Part shown: positions 56,841-64,000 of the stretch, piece after piece | Numbering within the stretch: the first letter of the stretch is position 1 | Layout of the letters: every line of letters starts with the position of its first letter | Origin: CADDYT01 sp035294125 | GTDB lineage: Bacteria > Chloroflexota > Ktedonobacteria > Ktedonobacterales > Ktedonobacteraceae | Direction: 5' to 3' | NCBI GenBank assembly: GCA_035294125.1 | Contig: DATGLM010000049.1 | Location: 248,001 to 312,000, forward strand | DNA: 64,000 nucleotides | The notes under the pieces: generated by a model | Told to the model about the DNA's origin: nothing | What the model saw: only the letters and a program-made list of their open reading frames with translations | Database searches by the model: none | Position numbers and translations under genes: made by a program

Positions 56841-57179
56841 CTAATAGCGCGGACCCTGTGGATTGGGGTAGGGGTACTGTGGGTTAGGATTCTGGAACTG
56901 CTGATTGGGATACTGAGGGCGCTGCGCGGCCATCTGGCGGAGCTGGTTCAATTCTTTGAGGATAGGCCACTCGGCAAAGGCCAGTACGCAGATGACGATC
57001 AGGTTGGCGATAGGGATGAAGAGGAGGAGGCTCAGCGCTCCGCTATAGCCCGCCTTCGAGAAGATGCGCCACCAGATGATAATGGCGAAGATGATAGCCG
57101 CAACGCTGATGATAAGCGTTACTATCAGGCTGCCTCCAAGAAGGGCGCTTGCCCCGGTGCTATAGGTTCCGTTATACAT
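56841..57179 (-). CDS. Small two-helix membrane protein (DUF5684-like)
   Basis: A 112-residue protein. Two hydrophobic segments (SLIVTLIISVAAIIFAIIIWWRIF and SGALSLLLFIPIANLIVICVLAFAEW) carry the KAGYSG...IPIANL pattern of DUF5684-type proteins. The C-terminus is rich in Pro, Gln, Asn and Tyr (NPNPQYPYPNP). The start at 57179 follows AAAGGACA; the frame upstream to 57254 lacks a ribosome-binding site. Function unknown. Confidence 0.75.
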   Translation of the reverse strand: MYNGTYSTGASALLGGSLIVTLIISVAAIIFAIIIWWRIFSKAGYSGALSLLLFIPIANLIVICVLAFAEWPILKELNQLRQMAAQRPQYPNQQFQNPNPQYPYPNPQGPRY

Positions 57180-57341
57180 GAATGTGTCCTTTCTGGCTAT
57201 TGAAATAGCCGCGTAGTTGGATGTCTTTACCTGTATGATATACGCCCGGAGCAAAAGAAACTATGGGACGGGTCACAGCTTCACTGTGATTGATGGCGCA
57301 ATGGAGTCGCGAGGATGGGACGACCCCATTGCGCCTGCGGG

Positions 57342-58106
57342 TTAGAAGTAGTTCGAGGAGATGCCGCCGTCGACCATGAGCCAGGCGCCGGTTGTCCAGG
57401 AAGACTCGTCGGAGGCGAGGTAGAGCGCCATGTAGATGATGTCTTTCGCCTCGCCAAAGCGGCCTAAAGGAATGCGGTTAAGGCGCAGGTTGCGTGCCTC
57501 CTCGCTTGTCCAGAGGTGACGCAGTAGTGGCGTTTCAATGGGGCCGGGACAGATGGCATTGCAGCGAATGCCGTGACGGCCATACTGGACGGCGAGGGAT
57601 TTGGTGAGCGAGAGCATGCCGCCCTTCGAGACGGTGTAGGCGTCCTGGGGAACCGTGCAGCCCATGAAGGCGACAAAGGAGGCGACATTGATGATGGAGC
57701 CTTTGCCCTGCTTTACCATGTGGGGGATAGTGTATTTCGAGCAGAGGAAGGCGCTTTTCAGGTTGATGTCCAGAATGCGGTCCCACGTCGTCTCGCTGAT
57801 ATCGGTCACACTGCCATCTTCCGGCGGCATGATGCCCGCGTTATTGTAGAGCACATCGACATGGCCGAAGGCGTCGATGGCGGCGTTGACCATGTGCCTG
57901 ACCTCGTCCTCGTTGGAAACATCGGCTTTGACGAAAATCGCCTGCCCACCTGCTTCACGGATGGCGCGAGTCGTTTCCTCGCCCTCCCGCTCCAGAATAT
58001 CGGTCACGACGATGCTTGCGCCTTCTTGCGCGAAGAGTTCAGCGGCGGCTTTGCCCATGCCACCAGCGGAACCGGTGATAATCGCCACTTTGTCGGTCAA
58101 TCTCAT
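57342..58106 (-). CDS. Short-chain dehydrogenase/reductase
   Basis: A 254-residue classical SDR. The NAD(P)-binding loop is TGSAGGMG, the cofactor-specificity residue D38-D39 region reads VVTDI (Asp after strand 2, favouring NAD), NNAG is present, and the catalytic tyrosine/lysine are in AYTVSKGG. The family C-terminal segment PGPIETPLL is followed by GAWLMVDGG. It begins 44 bp after the double nitrilase gene on the same strand, so it is probably co-transcribed. The substrate is unknown, a hydroxy/keto compound. Confidence 0.94.
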   Translation of the reverse strand: MRLTDKVAIITGSAGGMGKAAAELFAQEGASIVVTDILEREGEETTRAIREAGGQAIFVKADVSNEDEVRHMVNAAIDAFGHVDVLYNNAGIMPPEDGSVTDISETTWDRILDINLKSAFLCSKYTIPHMVKQGKGSIINVASFVAFMGCTVPQDAYTVSKGGMLSLTKSLAVQYGRHGIRCNAICPGPIETPLLRHLWTSEEARNLRLNRIPLGRFGEAKDIIYMALYLASDESSWTTGAWLMVDGGISSNYF

Positions 58107-58150
58107 GGATGCACAAACTCCTTTTCAAATCCGCGATAATTTGTCAAACT

Positions 58151-60127
58151 TCATACCGGCGTGCGCACCAGGTCAAGATACCAGAACAGCTGGCGCTTGC
58201 GCAGCATTGGTTTGCTGCGTACCGCGTTGCCAGGAATGCTGTCGCGAATATCATAGGCAAGCTCGCCGGTGAGCGAACCTGCGACATCGCCGGGTGTGTA
58301 GCTGAGAGGCTGCGTTGTGCGGCGCCCGGTTCGCTGCTCGCGAGTATCAATCGTCATTAAAGTCAGCGTAGGTTCGCCTTCGTCGGCGAGAATTTCCGCC
58401 CAGGGATAGGTGGGACTGGTAGGCGAGAAGATGCCGCTGCAGCCGTTCGCCTGTGTGCCCATGTGCTGGCCGCACCAGTTGGCGAGCGCCAGATAGACAT
58501 TGTGCTCTGCGGCCCGCACGCGCCAGATCAGGTAATGGAGGGGATCATAACCCTCCGGGGCGATGTTGGGAGCAAAGGGGATACTGGTTGGGCCGAGGCC
58601 AATAGGATCAGGGAAGTTGAGCAGGGCCGGGGCGCATACCAGATCGGCTCCCATACCTGCCAGCACGCGCAGCGTTTCCGGGAAAAGCACGTCGTAGCCA
58701 GTTGCCAACCCGATGCGTCCGCTGGGCGTATCGAAAGTGGTCAATGCATGATTACCCGGACTGGCCCAGAGCCGGTCTTGCCGTGTCAGGTGCAGCTTGC
58801 GGTACTGACCGTAAACACCTTCCGGGTCGATCAAGAGGACGGTGTTATAGTAGGCCGGGGCGCGGTCTGCCTCACCGGTATCTTCGCGCTCCGCGACACC
58901 AAGCACGAGGCTGATTTGAAATTCCTGGACAATTGCTGTCACCGCCTCGGTCTCTGGCCCCGGCACCGTAATCGCGCCTTTCTGAAAGTGTGCGATGATC
59001 TCTTCTTCGCCAGCAGGGAAGCTGGGGGAGGAGGGGATGGGGCCTGGCAGCACCAGTTCAGGCAGCACCAGTACATCCGGGCAAGCCGGAGCGTGTTCGT
59101 TGATGAGCGTAGCGATCAGGCTGTGCAGACGGGAAATTGTATCGAGGGGTGAAGAGGGGTGAGCATGGGTCGCAGGCAATTCGTGCAGGTTCATCTGGGT
59201 GACGGCGACGCAGGAGAGCTGGCCGGGAGGGAGCTCGCCGAGGCCGTAGAGGCCATGATAGCGCAATGGCTCCCAGAGATACGTGTTGTTGACCAGCGTA
59301 ATGTACTCGGCGGGACGGCGATCAGCCAGGCAATCGCCGACGAACTCGTCCTTTGAGCGTCCCCAGCGCTTGTCCCGGCTGCGCTCCAGGTCGACCTCGC
59401 CGTAGACGATGCCATCGCCACTATCGAGATACGACTGGATAGAGCCATCCGGGTTGAGGATGCAACTTCCGCCGCTAAATTGCGTCCCGCGCTCAAGCCC
59501 GTAACGATTGGCTGCTATCACGTAGACGTTGTTTTCAAAGGCGCGCACCATCCAGTGACTGCTGGGACACTTTTCATCGAGCCAGTTGGTGGGGAAGAGC
59601 AGCACGTCCGCCCCACGCAGAGCAGGAATGCGCGCAGCCTCAAAGTATTCAATATCCATGCAGATGAGGCCGCTCAGTCGACCAAGCGGTGTCTCCCAGA
59701 CGGGCATGCCCAGGTCGCCATCACGCGCCCAGCGCGGCTCCGCGATGTAGGAGTGAATTTTGCGGTAGGTGCCAACGGCGCCTTCCGGGCCAAGCAGGAC
59801 CATACTATTATAGTACACGTCGGTCGTGGGGTCGACTTCCGCCAGGCAGACCGTAATGTAGCAGTTATAGCGAGTCGCTAATTCCTGAAAACGGTCGGTT
59901 GTCGGTCCCGGTATGGGTTCGACGAAAGGGGCAATTTCGGCACGAGAATCCCAACAATATCCCGTAGTTGCCATCTCCGGCATGACGATGAGCCGTGCTC
60001 CATGCCGCGCTGCTTCCTCGCACAGGCGAAGAAGATCAGCCACATTCTTCTCTTTCTCACCCAGTGTCGACTCGTACTGAATGGCCGCGACTGGATATTT
60101 GCTCATTACGGGTAAGGATGCGCACAT
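58151..60127 (-). CDS. Double nitrilase-family (carbon-nitrogen hydrolase) protein with one inactive half
   Basis: A 658-residue protein made of two nitrilase-superfamily domains. The first (about residues 10-290) has the complete Glu-Lys-Cys triad: E51 (VMPEMA), K123 (YRKIH) and C156 (LICMDIEYFE). The second (about 310-610) has the glutamate in VLPELVLP and the lysine in YRKLH, but the cysteine position is glycine (G477 in LATGYDVLFPE), so it cannot form the thioimidate. It may bind substrate or stabilise the oligomer. Start at 60127 follows GGGGAG. It lies upstream of an SDR. The nitrile or amide hydrolysed by the first half is unknown. Confidence 0.9.
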   Translation of the reverse strand: MCASLPVMSKYPVAAIQYESTLGEKEKNVADLLRLCEEAARHGARLIVMPEMATTGYCWDSRAEIAPFVEPIPGPTTDRFQELATRYNCYITVCLAEVDPTTDVYYNSMVLLGPEGAVGTYRKIHSYIAEPRWARDGDLGMPVWETPLGRLSGLICMDIEYFEAARIPALRGADVLLFPTNWLDEKCPSSHWMVRAFENNVYVIAANRYGLERGTQFSGGSCILNPDGSIQSYLDSGDGIVYGEVDLERSRDKRWGRSKDEFVGDCLADRRPAEYITLVNNTYLWEPLRYHGLYGLGELPPGQLSCVAVTQMNLHELPATHAHPSSPLDTISRLHSLIATLINEHAPACPDVLVLPELVLPGPIPSSPSFPAGEEEIIAHFQKGAITVPGPETEAVTAIVQEFQISLVLGVAEREDTGEADRAPAYYNTVLLIDPEGVYGQYRKLHLTRQDRLWASPGNHALTTFDTPSGRIGLATGYDVLFPETLRVLAGMGADLVCAPALLNFPDPIGLGPTSIPFAPNIAPEGYDPLHYLIWRVRAAEHNVYLALANWCGQHMGTQANGCSGIFSPTSPTYPWAEILADEGEPTLTLMTIDTREQRTGRRTTQPLSYTPGDVAGSLTGELAYDIRDSIPGNAVRSKPMLRKRQLFWYLDLVRTPV

Positions 60128-60581
60128 ATTGAGGCTCCCCAGTATCTAGGGGCGCATATCTCTATGCACCCGGATGGTTTACCAGGAAATTCGTTTGCTC
60201 TCTCCTGTACAACATACAAACGAACGAAATAACTACGCCTACCTGGGGTTGCTAGAACCATACCACTACAGCAGAGAAACGTCAATAGCCAGTTTGAGAA
60301 TATTTACAATCTCTTCCGTAGCTATTTTACCCACGTGCGCCATTTCCCGTCGATCTCGCAAGAGTGACCAGGTCATGCCCTTTTTTGCTATCCTGGTGCA
60401 GAGTTGCTGAGAAGTTTCAGTTATATAGCAGTTATATAGTAGTGGCAATGATATAAACAGAACAATTTGTGGGAGGGTTTTAATGCATTCTTCTATTACT
60501 TTTATCACATTAAAATTCTATAAAAATTTCTTGTCGCGCTTAGCTTACAGCTTAACTCTACTGATAATTCCCGAAAAAAGC

Positions 60582-60611
60582 TTGACTTTTTCCATAGAAC
60601 TATGCCATACT
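60582..60611 (+). promoter_or_regulatory. Promoter candidate for the sensor kinase at 60.9 kb
   Basis: TTGACT (60582-60587) and CATACT (60606-60611) are 18 bp apart, giving a leader of about 255 nt. The stretch 60128-60581 shows no gene that I can support. Confidence 0.45.
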
Positions 60612-60871
60612 TTAATCGCTAGCAGAAAATGTTCCGGTCTCATCTCTGTCTTGAAAAAATGTGAACTGTCAGGGGGGACAGGAGAAAATAGAGCTACCAC
60701 AATGTGTAGTAGGGGCGAAATGGCTGGTTGGTTTGTGTGGCGACCCTTGAACTCGCTCAGGTAGGTAACAGGTATGTTGAATCTGTCTTGTATAACAGCA
60801 GCGGGCTTCGCTTAGTGCGCCTTGTTTGTGCAACTTTTTCTCGATCGGTGGGGAGAAAGGGAAGGTGGCGA

Positions 60872-62299
60872 ATGACGGAGCAGTATTCTGAGGAGAAAGA
60901 TATGACAGAAATTGTGCTATCCAGAACAGGTGATATGCCTGACCAGCAGCACATGCAGCGGCGTACGCAGGAGGCGCTTCATGTCTTGTTGGATATGGCG
61001 GAAATCCTCGTCCAGGTTTCAAATAAGGCGGAGGGAAGTGGCGAACAGGACGAAACAGGCGCGACTCGAGAGGCAGCACAGCGTTTGCTCGAATTATTGC
61101 GCAGGATGCTCGGTTGCTCGCGTGCCTGTGTTGTGACGGTAGACCCTGATACAGAAGAACTGAGTCTTATGGCGGTAGCAAGTTCCCTCTCGGAACAGGG
61201 ACAGCAATGGCAGGAAGGCGAGCAGGCCATATTGAGCCATTGCCTGGCCGACCCTCACCTGTTGGCCCGGTTGAAAGCCAATGAAATTCTGATGCTCGAT
61301 GCGACGCCTGCCATAGCAGAGAAAGGACACTCTTTTCTGGAAGGTGTTCATAGAATTTTTGCTACTCCCATGTTTCTTGCCGATCAACTCCTCGCAATCC
61401 TCTCCATTGATTATGGCGGCAGCGTTCATGTATGCGACCCTGACGAGCAAATGCTGCTGCGTGCCGTGGCGCGCCTCCTGATCCTCGTGATGGAGCGCGA
61501 CCGGCTTTTGCAGGAGCGAGAGCTTGCCCGTGCGAACGAACTGGCCTTGCGTGAGGCCAACCGCCGCATGGACGAATTTCTCGGCATGGCCAGCCACGAA
61601 CTACGCTCCCCGCTTACCAGCATCAAAGCGAATATTCAACTGGCCGAGCGGCGCATCCGGCTTTACCTGCAAGAGGACACGTACAACGAGGGTTTCGCTT
61701 CCAAGCTCATGGTGGCTCAGGAACTGCTGAACCGCGCCGACAACCAGATCGGGATGCTCAATCGCGTGGTCAACGACCTGCTGGATATTTCCCGTATTCG
61801 CGCTAACCGCCTCGAATTGCAACTCAACCCTGCTCCATGCGACCTCATCTCTCTTGCGCAGAGCATTGTGCGCGAGCAGCGCGAGATTTACCCGGAGCGT
61901 ACCATCCTGCTCGATCTGCCGCCGGAGAAGCATATCTACGTCATCGTCGACGCCAATCGCATCGGGCAAGTTCTCATCAATTACCTGGCCAACGCCATCA
62001 AATACGCGCCCGCCGCCCGCCCCATCGAGGTTTCCGTTTGCCAGGAGCGCGAGAACGCCCTGGTTTCCGTGCGCGACGAAGGCCCCGGCCTCTCTCAGGC
62101 CGAGCGAGAGCGTATCTGGGAGCGTTTCTACCGTTCCAGAGATATCAAAATCCTCAACGGCTCCAACGTCAGTCTCGGCCTCGGCCTGCACATCTGCAAA
62201 ACCATCGTCAACCTCCATCACGGCGAGGTTGGTGTTCACAGCACGCCCGGCAAAGGTTCCACCTTCTGGTTTGCCCTGCCGCTTCTACGCCTGGAATAA
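60872..62299 (+). CDS. GAF-type sensor histidine kinase
   Basis: A 475-residue soluble kinase. The N-terminal 190 residues contain a GAF domain (VVTVDPDTEELSLMAVASS and TPMFLADQLLAILSIDYGG). A helical linker leads to HisKA with H242 (GMASHELRSPLTSIKANIQ) and the ATPase domain (NYLANAIKYAPAA, DEGPGLS, LGLGLHICKTIVN). The start is uncertain: ATG 60872 has AAGGTGG nearby, and ATG 60902 has GAGGAG at ideal spacing. No response regulator is adjacent. Confidence 0.9.
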   Translation: MTEQYSEEKDMTEIVLSRTGDMPDQQHMQRRTQEALHVLLDMAEILVQVSNKAEGSGEQDETGATREAAQRLLELLRRMLGCSRACVVTVDPDTEELSLMAVASSLSEQGQQWQEGEQAILSHCLADPHLLARLKANEILMLDATPAIAEKGHSFLEGVHRIFATPMFLADQLLAILSIDYGGSVHVCDPDEQMLLRAVARLLILVMERDRLLQERELARANELALREANRRMDEFLGMASHELRSPLTSIKANIQLAERRIRLYLQEDTYNEGFASKLMVAQELLNRADNQIGMLNRVVNDLLDISRIRANRLELQLNPAPCDLISLAQSIVREQREIYPERTILLDLPPEKHIYVIVDANRIGQVLINYLANAIKYAPAARPIEVSVCQERENALVSVRDEGPGLSQAERERIWERFYRSRDIKILNGSNVSLGLGLHICKTIVNLHHGEVGVHSTPGKGSTFWFALPLLRLE

Positions 62300-62378
62300 C
62301 GGCATTTTTCTGGTATGTCGGGCGATGAAAGCTGCGTAGTTTCTGCATCGTGTTGGGATTTAAGAGGTTGCCATCCTG

Positions 62379-62618
62379 CTAGCTTATCTCTGGCTGCTTT
62401 TCCAGGCAGCGCAGGATGATCTGTTCCAACTGTGCCGGAATGTTGGGATTCAGTTGGCTCGGCGGCGCTGGCACATCCTGAATGTGTTGCATCGCGACCG
62501 CAACGGGAGTCTCGCCATCGAAAGGCGGACACCCTGTCAGCGTCTGGTAGAGTATGCAGCCCAGCGCGTGGGTGTCGGTTGCGCGGCTGACGATCTCGCC
62601 TCGTGCGTGCACATCCAT
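62379..62618 (-). pseudogene. C-lobe remnant of a Ser/Thr protein kinase
   Basis: The 79-residue frame matches only the last third of a PknB-type kinase: GEIVSRATDTHALGCILYQTLTG, PPFDGETPVAVAMQH and a final EKQPE that stops where the family continues with a conserved arginine. No ATP loop, HRD or DFG is encoded upstream. It is a decayed fragment, probably of a paralog that was deleted or truncated. Confidence 0.8.
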
Positions 62619-62739
62619 CCTATCGGCTCTCGTATCTCATATCGCTCTCTCAGCAACAGAGAATTTCCCCCCTCTTCATTTGGATTTGCTGTTACACTAT
62701 ATCATGAGAAGCAATTGGTCGCAAGAGTTTAACTATGGA

Positions 62740-62768
62740 TTGCTCAACTTCTATGTAAATGCTATACT
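62740..62768 (+). promoter_or_regulatory. Promoter of the small membrane peptide gene
   Basis: TTGCTC (62740-62745) and TATACT (62763-62768) are 17 bp apart; the start site would be near 62775, only about 15 nt before the ATG. Confidence 0.5.
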
Positions 62769-62789
62769 TGCTCCAAAAGGAGGAGGCTC

Positions 62790-62939
62790 ATGAGTCCGTT
62801 GGCCATCGCGCTGTCTTGCATTGGCGGCTATCTTGTTGCGGCGGGCGTGATCATCCTGGGATTGCTCAAGGCTGCGGCCAGAAAAACACCATCGCCGCTG
62901 GCTGACCGTGACAGTAGCGCTGACCCGGACGAGCATTGA
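62790..62939 (+). CDS. 49-residue single-pass membrane peptide
   Basis: A small gene with a very strong ribosome-binding site (AAAGGAGGAGG). The product starts MSPLAIALSCIGGYLVAAGV, forms one transmembrane helix to about residue 26, and ends in a charged, acidic tail (ADRDSSADPDEH). Too small for family recognition; the strong signals argue that it is translated. Confidence 0.55.
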   Translation: MSPLAIALSCIGGYLVAAGVIILGLLKAAARKTPSPLADRDSSADPDEH

Positions 62940-63106
62940 ACCCGGTCTGGTGAATGAAGACGACAGGAGATGGATGCCAGCGCATAAACCCCAACAAACG
63001 GGTACCTGAGTCAATTCATGAAATGGCTGATGCCTGGGTGAGAATAAATCTTGCCTTCTGCGTGTTCTCCTCTATAAAACTATGTTTTATTTCGTCGAAA
63101 AATCGC

Positions 63107-63135
63107 TTTACTTAGCGTTTTAAGTATGGTATGAT
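63107..63135 (+). promoter_or_regulatory. Promoter of the thrS leader
   Basis: TTTACT (63107-63112) and TATGAT (63130-63135) are 17 bp apart; transcription would begin near 63142, about 295 nt before the thrS ATG. Confidence 0.55.
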
Positions 63136-63141
63136 TGAGAC

Positions 63142-63416
63142 AATCAACAGATGTTTCATAGTTGTGGCTTGAACGCGAGACATGTCCCATTTGCTGGTGG
63201 GTGACAGAGAGGCGCGTCGGTGGCTGAAAGCGCGCTGCCTGACCGGAATGGAGATACCCCTCGCCAGCCTGCACAGAGCCAGGAATGTGTGCGGTTCGAC
63301 CCCGTTACCGGTCGTATGAGCGCGTTTTAAATATTTTTAAAATGCGGAATGTGGGTGGAACCACGGAAAGCTTATTATGCCTTTTCGTCCCAGTTGGGGA
63401 TGAAAAGGTTTTTTTA
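63142..63416 (+). ncRNA. T-box leader RNA upstream of thrS
   Basis: The leader contains the T-box antiterminator core GGGTGGAACCACGG (63353-63366), whose TGGA bulge pairs with the NCCA end of uncharged tRNA. It is followed by a terminator with a T-run. A stem-I-like hairpin (arms GGCGCG and CGCGC near 63210 and 63226) lies upstream, and an ACC at 63242-63244, a threonine codon, is a plausible specifier, but its place in the specifier loop is only inferred. With uncharged tRNA-Thr the antiterminator forms and thrS is transcribed. Confidence 0.85.
63380..63415 (+). terminator. T-box attenuator terminator
   Basis: A 12-bp stem (63380-63391 with 63397-63408, one wobble) with a 5-nt loop is followed by seven T residues. 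It lies 21 nt before the thrS ATG and is the regulated terminator of the T-box leader. Confidence 0.85.
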
Positions 63417-63436
63417 TTGTAAAGGAGGATAATCGT

Positions 63437-64000
63437 ATGTCAGTGGAAATGGAGCTGCAGGAGTCGGTGAATTATACGCCGATCCAGCGCATGCGTCACT
63501 CTGCCGCGCACGTGATGGCGGAGGCCGTGCAAGAGATGTTCCCGGAGGCGAAGTTTGCCATCGGCCCGGCCATTGAGGATGGTTTCTACTATGATTTTGA
63601 ACTGCCGCGCCCGCTGACGCCGGAGGATTTGCCGGAGATCGAGCAGCGCATGGCGCGCATCGTGGCGGGCAAGCATCCTTTTGTGCGCAGTCGCTGGCCG
63701 CGTGAGAAGGCGCTGGAATACTTTAGCAACAAGGGGCAGAATTATAAGGTAGAGATTATCGAGAACCTGCCGGACGAAGAGGTGGGCATTTACCAGCAGA
63801 ACAACTTCCTTGACCTGTGTCGCGGTCCGCACGTTGAGAATACCGGTCAGATCGGCCCCTTCAAGCTGATGCGCGTGGCCGGTGCCTATTGGCGCGGTGA
63901 TGAGCATCGCCCGATGTTGCAGCGTATCTATGGTACGGCGTGGTTCAATCAAGAGGAGCTTGACCAGTACCTGTGGCGGCTGGAGGAGGCGCAGAAACGC
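63437..64000 (+). CDS. thrS: Threonyl-tRNA synthetase, 3' truncated by window edge
   Basis: Charges tRNA-Thr with threonine. The 188 visible residues begin directly with the editing (SAD) domain: the two editing histidines are in MRHSAAHVMAE and the C-x3-H pair in CRGPHVEN. The N-terminal TGS domain of the classical enzyme is absent, so this is a short-form ThrRS. The catalytic core lies beyond the window. AAAGGAGG sits 7 nt before the ATG, directly after the T-box terminator. Confidence 0.93.
   Translation, partial: MSVEMELQESVNYTPIQRMRHSAAHVMAEAVQEMFPEAKFAIGPAIEDGFYYDFELPRPLTPEDLPEIEQRMARIVAGKHPFVRSRWPREKALEYFSNKGQNYKVEIIENLPDEEVGIYQQNNFLDLCRGPHVENTGQIGPFKLMRVAGAYWRGDEHRPMLQRIYGTAWFNQEELDQYLWRLEEAQKR

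Noticed and set aside
60483..60764. 93-residue reading frame with GGGAGGG upstream of its ATG
   Set aside because: The ribosome-binding site is good, but the frame contains the best promoter for the downstream kinase and the product resembles nothing; the low-GC composition is that of an intergenic region.
63285..63310. GGTTCGACCCC resembling a tRNA T-arm in the thrS leader
   Set aside because: No acceptor stem, D-arm or anticodon arm can be built around it; it is part of the T-box leader.

Overview
The window reads as a chromosomal segment of a Gram-positive-like, high-GC, soil-type Chloroflexota bacterium, most likely of class Ktedonobacteria. This is an inference from gene content: zinc-ribbon/TPR serine-threonine kinases, many sensor kinases with small soluble regulators, a CoxL-type molybdenum hydroxylase operon, DUF4012 and SPW membrane proteins, REP-like palindromes and a T-box leader. 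No rRNA, tRNA, CRISPR array, prophage or intact IS element was seen.

Layout. 1-7.0 kb: 3' end of heme O synthase (ctaB), a tandem zinc-ribbon kinase-TPR and pseudokinase-TPR pair, and a NarL-type regulator/sensor pair. 7.5-11.9 kb: an aconitase whose iron-sulfur centre is interrupted by a 517-residue LAGLIDADG intein. 11.9-12.45 kb: a dense array of small palindromic repeats. 12.5-16.8 kb: a four-gene ABC importer operon (ATPase, two permeases, Tat-type lipoprotein) behind a 29-bp palindrome. 17.3-25.1 kb: a nicotinate-nucleotide-adenylyltransferase-like gene, then a seven-gene reverse-strand run (IclR regulator, YbaK-type deacylase, YqeB, the three subunits of a molybdenum hydroxylase, tandem FHA protein); a divergent CocE-type hydrolase shares an IclR-like operator with the regulator. 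27-36.7 kb: kinase, HEAT-repeat protein, DUF4097 membrane protein, sensor kinase, receiver protein, amidohydrolase and a calcium-loop membrane protein. 37-42 kb: AI-2E-type permease, two RCK/TrkA proteins and a protein made only of Clp N-domains. 42-51 kb: a Y-family polymerase homolog lacking its metal ligands, a PPK2 kinase, a DUF4012 protein, and a 1,203-residue protein joining a catalytically degenerate CHAT domain to a Clp N-domain and two AAA+ modules. 51.8-62.3 kb: SPW membrane protein, a 57-residue zinc-finger protein, a large sensor kinase, a BKACE enzyme, an SDR dehydrogenase, a double nitrilase with one dead half, and another sensor kinase. 62.4-64 kb: a kinase remnant, a 49-residue membrane peptide and a T-box-controlled thrS that runs off the window.

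The strongest leads for something undescribed are the pseudo-CHAT/Clp fusion with its own palindromic promoter and the ATPase-less Clp-N protein 6 kb away; the aconitase intein; the degenerate Y-family polymerase; and a recurring pattern in which a second copy of an enzyme or kinase domain has lost its catalytic residues (pseudokinase, pseudo-nitrilase, pseudo-CHAT, pseudo-polymerase). Convergent gene pairs are separated by near-perfect hairpins that contain stop codons, so the genome is compact at gene ends.
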